Below are positions 33,896-42,210 of a stretch of DNA of 64,000 nucleotides, one piece after another. The first letter of the stretch is position 1. Every line of letters starts with the position of its first letter. The position numbers were made by a program, and so were the translations under genes. Below the pieces are notes generated by a model. That model had not been told where the DNA came from. It worked only from the letters and a program-made list of their open reading frames with translations, and searched no databases. The DNA is from Hypomyces perniciosus. Taxonomy: Eukaryota > Ascomycota > Sordariomycetes > Hypocreales > Hypocreaceae. The stretch spans positions 3,658,001-3,722,000 of the forward strand of contig SPDT01000007.1 of NCBI GenBank assembly GCA_008477525.1, written 5' to 3'.

Positions 33896-34563
33896 ACTTG
33901 TGGTGGACCTGGGTGGGAGCTTCGAGTAATAAAAATGTCAGACCAAAAATCCACCAAAATGTGAGCCCACACTGTATGGGTGGATAAGTACGGAGTAACA
34001 CTATATATATTGCGACGAAAAAGCTATTAGTAAATATAAAGTAGGATACAGTAAAAGACGAATTGGGTGTCGCTAGTTTTTCAGTTAACTTTATTAAGGA
34101 CTGAGGGGCAATAGGCTGTGGCTTCTGTGGCTTTGCCGGATACCTGTAGCGTGTAGGTACCAAGGAAGCAAAACCTAATAAAAAAGACAGAATTGGCGGT
34201 TAATATGGTCGTCTGAGGGCGCGAAATTGCTCTGAGAGCACCAGAGGAAATATGCAGGGCTGACGCGGGTAGACGACAACTCCCGGGACCGTCAAAGGCT
34301 TGCATGTTGTGCCTGTCTTCTCGCCGCTGAGTCGAATGTATTTCCCAAATGACACCAGTTACACGCGGAGTGACGACTTTATTTGGTTGGTAGAGGTATG
34401 TCTGCAAGCTGCCCCGTCGGGCCATGTAGTCAGAGTCGATTCAGCCTCACTATCGGCGCCTAATGACCTATATCGCACTGCTGCCTACATGTAATCACAT
34501 TGATATAAAGAGGCCGCCAGCCTACATCTCGACATTATTTCCGTTTAACACAAGGCATAACTA
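33896..34563. promoter_or_regulatory. Upstream region of the intact HET-domain gene
   Basis: Non-coding by appearance. Minus-strand frames 33855-34163 and 34081-34425 overlap each other and resemble nothing known. It presumably contains the promoter and leader of the gene starting at 34564. No clear TATA or repeat seen. Confidence 0.35.
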
Positions 34564-36483
34564 ATGCAGGGAAGGTCCACCCATAATTATCATGAAGATA
34601 TGCCGCTCTTTAACAAATATCACTACGAGCCTCTATGTTCGGAAGATGCAGTTCGTCTTATCCTCCTAGATTCGGCGAGATACAAGACAGCTCCACTGAG
34701 TTGCTCGATCACACAACATTGTCGCTCGACCCAGCTTGAAGATTATGCCGCTGTCTCATATGCGTGGGGTCGGTGTGAGTTGTCACGGACCTTAGAAATA
34801 CGATGGGACGATGACGTTTCGTACCTGAGGATCACACCTACCGTCGATGCTTTATTGCGGGGTCTCCGGGCACTTAACGGGCCGCGCTACCTGTGGATTG
34901 ACGCGATATGTCTCAATCAAGATGACGAGATGGAGAAGGCTCAACAGATCCCCAGGATGCGATTTATATTTGGAGAGGCGAGGGAGGTTCATATTTGGCT
35001 GGGTCTCGAAGATGACATGACGGTGAGGCTTTTTGCGTTTTTCCGAAAAGCCAACCAGCTCCGTGAAGCGAAGCAGCAGGAAATGGCGTCGCGCATGGCG
35101 TTTCTCATGAGAAAGCATCTTCACGATAACTACGACGGTAGCGGACTAAGGGTGATACAAAATTTCTTCGATCGGCCCTGGTTCTCGCGTCGTTGGGTCA
35201 TTCAGGAGGCCTGTCTTGCCAATCGTGCTACTGTTCACTGCGGGAAACATTTCATCCCCTTACCGGTAGTTAACTTGGCCGCTACACGGTTTCAATCTCT
35301 GGATATGTCATCTTACACAATCAAAATGGCGACGAATTTAGGCTCACCGATTGCTAAGCGAAGCCTACTGGACCTCTTATGGACCTTTCACGAAGCTGGC
35401 TGCCTTGAACCTAAAGACCGAATTGCGGCCCTGTTAGGTCTTGTGCCGCTTGATAAGCCCTTTCATCTGGATTACACCATTCATTGGACTGAGCTATATA
35501 AGAAGGTCGCTTCGTCTATATTGGAACATGGCGACAATAACACCCGACTTCAGATAATGCTTCATTTGATTGAGTTTGGCCCTATACCGCAATCGGAAGA
35601 CTCCTCATATCCATCATGGGTTCCCAATTGGTCAAAAACTCGACGGCGGAACCTCCCATACAATTCTCACATAAGGAATACGGATACTTATGAGCCCTGC
35701 CCTGTCTCTCCTGGACATTCTGACAGGGCCATCTTAATCTTCCATCACGGCGCTCTACAAATCCACTGGCATGCCTCGATTGCTGGACCATGTGGCCGGC
35801 AAGTCATATATACGAAAAAATTCGACTCATCGTTACATACCGAAGACTGTAGGACAGAGCGAGTCATCAGCGCCTTGCAAGAGCTCTTTCCATCCGCTTC
35901 TGATTCAATTCCGCATATCTTCGCACTCTCTTCTTTGCTCAATGTGATTGCGCAGTTCCGCTGGTCAACGCTCAGCACAGGACTTAATAGTGCATCCTTT
36001 GATACATATATAAAAAATATCAGTCAGGAGCTTCCAAAATCCTGGGACGCAGAAGTACTCTCCTGTTTGGGAAAACTGGACCCTCTTTTACAGGAATTCT
36101 GCTTATTCGAGTTGGAGCCATTCGGGTTGGGATTGGAGGCCAGTCATTGCTACGGCTTTGGTTCTGAGCAGATACAAGTTGGCGACGTCATGATACCACT
36201 CTGGCGTCTGGAATGGAAATTTAATAAGGATGGACGGCTTTTGGACGGAGATGGAGCTGCCATACATGTGATCACCATGCTCGCTATAAGATACATTGGA
36301 GAACGGCATCCCCAAAACCAGATAGGCATGTCGAGTGAAGGACGGCCGGCAGGCAGAATCATTGGTCCGGCGGTCAGTGTTATATCGGGAAGTATAGTGG
36401 GCTCTAAACCTAACCAGTCTATCAATGTGAAGTGGGACAGCTATCTGGACACCGAGCGGCGATGTTCAATACGTTTAGTTTAG
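34564..36483 (+). CDS. HET-domain protein, intact and intronless
   Basis: 639 codons from ATG 34564 to TAG 36481-36483, no internal stop. N-terminus YHYEPLCSEDAVRLILLDS (residues 20-38) is the usual lead-in. HET motif 1 is YAAVSYAWG (61-69). Motif 2 is PRYLWIDAICLNQDDEMEKA (107-126), continuing to RFIFGEAREVHIWLG (133-147). Motif 3 is RPWFSRRWVIQEACLANRAT (204-223). The downstream family block EPKDRIAALLGLVPLDKPF lies near 280-300. Length fits the usual 600-750. HET domains trigger cell death when self/non-self receptors are engaged. Here it is the only intact member of a neighbourhood that also holds a dead HET gene and a dead NACHT-ankyrin gene. Composition is balanced, with no RIP signature, unlike its neighbours, suggesting a single-copy or recently arrived gene. 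I chose the first ATG; a second at codon 13 is possible. No partner protein can be named. Confidence 0.92.
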   Translation: MQGRSTHNYHEDMPLFNKYHYEPLCSEDAVRLILLDSARYKTAPLSCSITQHCRSTQLEDYAAVSYAWGRCELSRTLEIRWDDDVSYLRITPTVDALLRGLRALNGPRYLWIDAICLNQDDEMEKAQQIPRMRFIFGEAREVHIWLGLEDDMTVRLFAFFRKANQLREAKQQEMASRMAFLMRKHLHDNYDGSGLRVIQNFFDRPWFSRRWVIQEACLANRATVHCGKHFIPLPVVNLAATRFQSLDMSSYTIKMATNLGSPIAKRSLLDLLWTFHEAGCLEPKDRIAALLGLVPLDKPFHLDYTIHWTELYKKVASSILEHGDNNTRLQIMLHLIEFGPIPQSEDSSYPSWVPNWSKTRRRNLPYNSHIRNTDTYEPCPVSPGHSDRAILIFHHGALQIHWHASIAGPCGRQVIYTKKFDSSLHTEDCRTERVISALQELFPSASDSIPHIFALSSLLNVIAQFRWSTLSTGLNSASFDTYIKNISQELPKSWDAEVLSCLGKLDPLLQEFCLFELEPFGLGLEASHCYGFGSEQIQVGDVMIPLWRLEWKFNKDGRLLDGDGAAIHVITMLAIRYIGERHPQNQIGMSSEGRPAGRIIGPAVSVISGSIVGSKPNQSINVKWDSYLDTERRCSIRLV

Positions 36484-36715
36484 AATTTGATAAATGTTGC
36501 AAGAGGTGGCGGAGAAGAAGTACATACATGTATAGGATATCCGGATGCCAAATGCCGATGCTTTGCGCGCCGCGCGATTAAGCTTGGGGGTAAGAGTAAT
36601 ATATCTCATCTATAAATGCGATAAAGACCTTGGCTGGCTCCTTCCAACCTATTGCCCGGACGTGGCTTCATGTATCTAGATACTTGGTGGTCGTTAATAG
36701 TAATTAAAAAAATAA
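36484..36715. other. 3' flank of the HET gene
   Basis: Short non-coding spacer, presumably the HET 3' UTR and terminator. No specific signal recognised. Confidence 0.35.
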
Positions 36716-37045
36716 CTATCCATAATGCTCAGCGTTGTGGAGAAGCTCAGTGCGCTGAGATTCTACAGCGGGCTCAGGTTCGGCAGTGATCTTAGGTTCG
36801 GCAGTGATGTCGGGTCCGACAGCGGGCTCAGGTCCAACAGCGGGCTTGTTTTCATTATAATTCTTTTTCTTTTTTTTTCGCTTCTTTTCTTTCTTTTCCG
36901 TTACAGCAGATATGTACCGCGCTGAGACTCCTGAGTTCGGAGATTTCAAGATCAACATAATATCACCGCTTGGATCTAGGATCCAACGTGACAATTCCAT
37001 TTCATATGCAGCCGAGGGAGGCGATTCTGGTTTTTTCTGTATCAT
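36716..37045 (-). pseudogene. Probable N-terminal fragment of a fungal BTB/POZ-type protein
   Basis: Open minus frame of 109 codons. The middle, ILDPSGDIMLILKSPNSG, resembles the 'E-x-D-P-x-G-D-V-x-L-I-L-x-x-P-x-x-P-F-A' lead-in of fungal BTB-domain proteins. It is followed by a Lys-rich run (EKKEKKRKKKKK) and Glu/Pro/Ala/Val repeats (PAVGPEPAVGP, ITAEP units), as those proteins often have before the BTB fold. The BTB domain itself is absent, since the frame ends at 36716, so this is a truncated piece. The repeat is visible in DNA as 'ggttcggcagtgat'-type units at 36777-36842. Identification rests on remembered pattern only. Confidence 0.4.
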
Positions 37046-37104
37046 AAGAATTAAACTTGGTCTGTATATTATTTTAGCCGAGGGAAAAGAGAACTGATAG
37101 AACG

Positions 37105-37125
37105 CTACAGTACAGTTTACTGTAG
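37105..37125. repeat. Perfect 8-bp inverted repeat
   Basis: CTACAGTA-CAGTT-TACTGTAG. Could be a terminal piece of a miniature transposon or a binding site. No partner end was found. Confidence 0.5.
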
Positions 37126-37190
37126 AGCCTTTCTGCTAAAGCTCTTCCAATCTGCAATCAGCAGGCCTTTCCTTGGTTTTCCATGATGCC

Positions 37191-37341
37191 TTAGAGCGGG
37201 GTAACCGGGCTTCGGATTTAAGAACCTTTACATCGACTTTAATATCATATAGCACGTGAATTTCCTGACCGTTTAAACTTGTATGTCCTCGATTTCGCTC
37301 AAAAAGTGTTCCTTTTGTATAACCTTAGTGTTTTCTTGGCG
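37191..37341. repeat. Dispersed 148-bp repeat, copy 2
   Basis: Aligns with 21198-21345 (shared CCTTAGAGCGGGGTAAC start and GTATAACCTTAGTGTT end, with transitions between). Confidence 0.7.
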
Positions 37342-37364
37342 TAATTAATAGACCCTACAATCAC

Positions 37365-37504
37365 CTAACACTTCCCACTCAACCTATCCCCCGCTAAAGC
37401 CTCAACCACGCTATTTGTAATCTTGACCTCATCGCACTTATCGGGAATCATGACTATAATTTCTTTTCCACTTGACTTATACCATGCTGCGGCCTCGAAC
37501 TATA
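37365..37504 (-). pseudogene. C-terminal fragment of an unrecognised protein
   Basis: On the minus strand a frame reads FEAAAWYKSSGKEIIVMIPD and then DEVKITNSVVEALAG before a TAG at 37365-37367; a TAG also lies just upstream (about 37500). The sequence looks protein-like (regular hydrophobic pattern) and is too long to be comfortable as chance, but I cannot name the family. It sits between the 148-bp repeat and the repeat-unit copy. Confidence 0.3.
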
Positions 37505-37608
37505 TTAAATGTCTATAATCTGGGCTTTATAGCCACGCTTATCGAGAAGTACTAAGCTTAAACGCAATTTTCTGGGGATATAGAGGTTACCTTTAGTGCT
37601 GGCGGGTC

Positions 37609-37831
37609 TCTTATACTTGTATATTAGATATATTAGCCTAAGAAGTAATGTATGTTTACAAATCGATGACGCAATTGGCTTCAGGATTGAACAATCTAAG
37701 GAGTATTTGCTCCGGTTAACCACTTTCTCAAATATGATAATCGCAAGGACTACTCCATATAAAAAACTTAATATATTCTTTGGTTATCGTGTATATAGTA
37801 GTCACTGAAAATTTCATAGTCCCTTGATATA
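37609..37831. repeat. Dispersed repeat unit, copy 2, left part
   Basis: Matches 1349-1785 of copy 1, minus about 180 bp, with C/T and G/A differences. It is cut at 37831 by the outer LTR element; the unit resumes at 57688. Last bases ATATA (37827-37831) pair with TATG at 57688-57691 as the probable target duplication (one G-to-A change). Confidence 0.75.
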
Positions 37832-38240
37832 TTTTGTCGGGGGTAACTGACATGCCCAACGCACCAGCATTTTTTCTTGTTAGCTTACCCGAGAAAGGTT
37901 GGCTGCTTAAATAAGCAGCCACTGGATTAGGAAAGCACGGGAGTATAAAGATATACAGATAGACCTAGTTTAATAAAGAATAACCTTCTTCCCCCTTCAA
38001 TACATAACCCTACCTATGAGAATACAGTCGCTGAGGCGTATAAAGGTAACCGTTAGTTGCTTTTAGCTGCCGGCATTATAATTAAATAATCCGCAGTATC
38101 TTTTTAGCCCCTACATTACTTAGTCGCCGCTTCGTGGTTCTGTCAGGAGCGCGGTTCCCGCGCTCGATACCAGTTGTTGTGTGTGGGTGTGTGTATGTGT
38201 TGTGTATGTGTTTTAGAGTGCCAATTCCCCCTTAATAAAA
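37832..38240 (+). repeat. 5' LTR of the outer Gypsy element
   Basis: Begins TTTTGTCGGGGG and ends CCCCCTTAATAAAA, the RIP-altered form of CCCCCTCGACAAAA. Contains a TG-rich stretch (38176-38211) and the block TCAGGAGCGCGGTTCCCGCG, also found in the 3' LTR. The ends are inverted (TTTTGTCG / CGACAAAA in the 3' LTR). Confidence 0.88.
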
Positions 38241-41093
38241 TTAGTGACCGAGATAGGGGGAAATCTCGGGGATTGTATTCTAGGAAGTAATTACCGAGGG
38301 CACTTTTACGCTGCTATTAAGACTTACCCTTACTTAACTACTAATAGAATTACAGGCTGGCCTTACCTAGTCTTTGTATAAATACGAGACGATTAGCTGA
38401 GGGAAATAGCCTAAAACCCCTTCTGCAACCATTTAATATAGATTAATATAATACTTAACTCTGAAAATGCAGGTTATCTAGTTGCAATTTCTGAAAAAAT
38501 ATTAGGATTAGTTAACCTAGGCATAACGCGCTAAAATATAATAAAAGAGCAGAACCTCAAGAAACTACTAGTCGACAATACCTGCCAATTAAAAGCTAAG
38601 ATCTTAAGGAAAATTACTAAAAGACTGGTCGCTACAGTAAAAGCGAATATATAGGTAAAACGGTCAGCACTATATAACCTAAGCCCCCCTAAACTATTAA
38701 TATACTATTGCAACCCCTATTTCACTTACTAGCAGGTAGGTTAATAGGTAAAACGGCTATAGGGGGCCGATAAAGGATATATTAATTATTTAATCTCCTA
38801 GTATAGAGACTTTATTTTAGTTTTATTAATATTCCTGGCCAGGTTTTTTTTAACTCTAGATAAAAGCATTATTTTTACTGCTTTTATAATCTCCGGTATA
38901 TAGGCCGTCTTTACCTATATTAAAGATATTTAAAAAAGATATAAAAACGACAATAACCTAATATCTCGCAATTAGCATTAATACAGGAAGCTATCCTTAA
39001 AAGACTAGCTGATTTCTTTATTTTAAACAGATAAACGCAACCCTTCTTCTTTATAAAAAAACTCCCTATATTAGCGGAATATATCGCTACAGCTCTATTA
39101 CTAAAAGAATATATCCCTTTTTCAGCTAAAAGAAAAATACTCCTTTAAAGGCCAGTTATCCGAGTTAGACGACTCTAATCTGCAAGAGAAAGGGTATTTT
39201 TTTACTAAAGAACCATTTAATCGAGACTCCAATAACTTACTTTAACTCAGAGTAAAAGAGTCTAAATTAAACCAATAACCTCCTTTTACTAGGATACTAG
39301 ACGCAACTCTATCCTTAACCCCCCAACCTAAGGAATCATTTAATCACACACCTAACCTAATATTAATAATATCTATATCTATTATAATAAAATCTAGGGA
39401 AAGATTAGGCTTTTTAGCAGAAAAAGGGAAATTACTATCCTAAAAATTCCTCTTCCTTACTTAAGCCTTTAAGAATATCTAAAGCATAAAGCCACTAATA
39501 GGGACTAACCTTATAAGCAAATTTAATAGTAAGAATATATCCTAGTTCCTGAAAAATTATAAGTAAAAAATAGAAGATTAGGGAATTTTAACTAGGGACT
39601 GGGGGAGGTACCTGGAACTGTTTATAAAAGTAAAAAAATAAAAGACGGTTTAGATTTTTATCAAGGAAAGCATTAGCTAGGATAAAATAAAGAAAGAACT
39701 TTTGCAATACTATAAGTAATAGGATAAGGATCGATCGGAATCATATACAGTATAACTCCAAAACCTTTATCGCTATAAACCTACAGGAATACAGTCTGCA
39801 ATAAATTGGTTGCTCTAATACTGATATCTCTATTAAAAGTTTAATAAGAAAAATTAAAGGATAGCGACACTATATTCCTACAATATCGCGAAAGCAATGC
39901 CACTAGAGCTGCTCTGGCTAGTAATAGCTTTTAAAGGGATCGAGGAAATTAACGATTTTAAAGATCTAATATATACCAAAGTCTAGACGCTTTTCTATAA
40001 CAAAACACTAGCAGAGCTTAACATTTAAAGAGCCTGTTTTCAGGAGTTTAATAAAAGACTATTTAAGACTAGGGATTTATTAGATTTATCTGAGTTAAAG
40101 TTAAGCCTAAGGATAAGAAAGCGAAAAGAAAAATAGCCTAAACCCGCAGAACTAACTACAACTTTGCAGCTTAAAGATCAAATAAACGCTTTATCCGAAA
40201 AATTCAATAAACTAGCAATTCAGCTCCTCTAGCAGAAAGAAACAGCAATTAACCTAAGAGAAAGAGAATATTATTGCATTACTACTAGTAGCAATAAACT
40301 TAAATAAGGACCTTTTACTTTAACAATTACTATTGACAATATTAACATAATAGACCCTCTATATAATAATATACTAAATACCTTCTTTATTAACTACTTA
40401 AAGGCAGTTACTAATATTAAATACTGTTAGTATTATAAAAATAAAGACTATTTTCCCTAGAACTACACCAAGTTAGCCTATAATAAAGGCTGTAGGTTTA
40501 TAATATATAACCTAGCAGCAAGAATAGCTTAGGTAGGCCTACGGAAAACCCTAGTCCTGCCTTAATTTATTATATTAGTTATAACCGTCAGGACCTATAT
40601 ATAAAAAATACTAGCGCTTTAAATAGAATCGTTTAAAGCTTAAAATAAGGTTTCCTTAAGCCTGTCACTTGCGAAAAAGATAAAACCTAGCTTCTTTAAT
40701 TAGGAACCGACTACTTATAAGGCTAAACTCTTTAGCACTATCTATAATAAAGTAGCGTATAAAGAGATATTTAAACCCTAGGCACTATAAAGGTCAGATA
40801 TAATTCCTGCGAAGGGATTAATAATAAATATTATATACTTTGCAGGCAAAGATTAAATAATTGCCGAAAAAAGGGATAATATATAAGCAGAAAGGGTTGA
40901 GAATTTTTCTATAAACCTAGCTAAAATAGCCTCCCTGGAAGAACCCTTAGATAAATACGACCAGGCCAGCTTAACCGAGGAATTATTTAATTAGACTCTC
41001 CTCGCTAACCCTATAACTGGCAGGGGACAAAAGCGTATTCGTATAATTAACGAGGCAGATAAGCAAGCTAAAAAGGAGCTATTACTGCCCTAG
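38241..41093 (+). pseudogene. Outer Gypsy gag region with zinc knuckle
   Basis: Degenerate plus-strand frame, best readable from about 39950 to the nesting point at 41093 (e.g. LKDQINALSEKFNKLAIQLL, a helical gag-like stretch). At 40425-40466 it reads C-*-Y-Y-K-N-K-D-Y-F-P-*-N-Y, exactly the C-x2-C-x4-H-x4-C zinc knuckle with Cys and His changed to Tyr and Gln to stop by single transitions. The frame carries into the sequence after the nested element: ...KKELLLPQ joins VEKPIKKE across the CCTAG duplication, which shows that the insertion split one continuous ORF. No capsid motif beyond the knuckle is recognised. Confidence 0.65.
41089..41093. repeat. CCTAG target-site duplication, left
   Basis: Identical to 48797-48801. 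Flanks the nested Gypsy element exactly at its TGTGACG end. Confidence 0.9.
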
Positions 41094-41479
41094 TGTGACG
41101 ATCCGGGTTGATTCTCAAGAGATAAACCGAGGTTCGTGGGTTTATATTGACAGAGAGGTCAGGGATAAATACTAAGCAGGGTAACGTAGTCACGATTCTG
41201 TAAAACAGGCAGTTTTAGTAAATGCAATTGTTAACGACTATTTAAATAACTATACTAAATGAGTGACAAGCCTGTTATATATATATAAAGGGAATAATCT
41301 TGGATTACCTTGGATCACACTTGTTTTCCTGACGATCTATGGTAAGTCCTTCTATTGGCTTACTGGGATCACTTTATAGTTCGTGGTGACCTAAATAATC
41401 TAATGCTGATTGGTTTGTCTATCTAAGGTTCCTCCGGGTATATACTATGTCACGTTCTTATAATGGTCGGGTCATAACA
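41094..41479 (-). repeat. 3' LTR of the nested chromovirus (left side)
   Basis: 386 bp, aligning end to end with 48411-48796 with a small number of transitions. Opens TGTGACGATCCGGG and closes TCATAACA. Confidence 0.92.
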
Positions 41480-41691
41480 TAATATCCCCCTCCCGTTAGT
41501 CTTGTCCCTAAGACCTGTTGGTTCCTCTATAAATACCGCTGTCCCCTACAGTTTATAGGTGTGGTGCCTTTGTCTTGTGTTCTGTGTTTTCTGCTGACAG
41601 AATATCGGGTCGCGTAGCGAAATCTTATTCTTATAAGACTAAATAGCGCCTGGCTCTTTTTTCGTTAATCGAGGCTACTGGTGATTTTGTC

Positions 41692-42210
41692 ATGCCTTGT
41701 TCGTTCTGCCACAGTCGCAATCTTTCTTATAAGATGATTGCAGATAATTCATATTGTAGTAAATGTATGCGGCGAGGTCGTTTATGCAATGGTTCCGGCA
41801 TTATGCTTTCTGCAGGTTTGTTTTTCGTTAATTTTTATTGAATTTTTCTGATTCGTGGTATAGCGTAACGCATAATTTCAGAGAAGTAAAAGATAGAGCG
41901 GGAAGAAGAAAAGACTGAGGCTTGTTTACTCCGCGCTTAATAAGAGGTGAATAAGGCTCTTGCGAAGCTGGCGCGTTTAAGGCAACAGCGTCGGTCTATG
42001 GTGTCTCGTGGTTACGAGATGGTTCGGTGTAGTCTTAAATCTCTGGATAAGTTGGACGAGGCGGAACGTCGTGAAGCAGAAGCTGCTATTGACATATATT
42101 CCTTCAGGGCTGTCGATATAATTAATTAGACTGCCTTTAGGTCACTTAATCTATCGTTAATAGGCCAAGATTTCGGTGGAATTGTTGCAGAGTCGTCCGG
42201 GAGTGTTTAA
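41692..42210 (+). pseudogene. Antisense accessory ORF: Zn2Cys6-like motif plus coiled coil
   Basis: Opposite strand to pol, convergent with it, near the element's 3' LTR. ATG at 41692 (MPCSFCHSRNL...), nominal end TAA 42208-42210: 172 codons with a few stops (TGA about 41836, TAA/TAG later), each explained by C-to-T or G-to-A. Residues give C3-x2-C6-x6-Y13-x8-C22-x2-C25-x6-C32. With Y13 read back as Cys (TGT to TAT), this is the spacing of a GAL4-type zinc cluster. The second half is strongly helical and charged (ALAKLARLRQQRRSMVSRG, SLKSLDKLDEAERREAEAA), a coiled coil. I recall similar predicted proteins scattered in many fungal genomes, usually unannotated. The function is unknown; a regulator or chromatin partner of the element is conceivable. 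Its 3' end overlaps the last codons of pol by about 65 bp. Confidence 0.6.

Noticed and set aside
38170..38215. TG-rich stretch considered as a telomere-like or microsatellite array
   Set aside because: It is part of the 5' LTR of the outer element and recurs, RIP-altered, in the 3' LTR. It is not a telomeric repeat.
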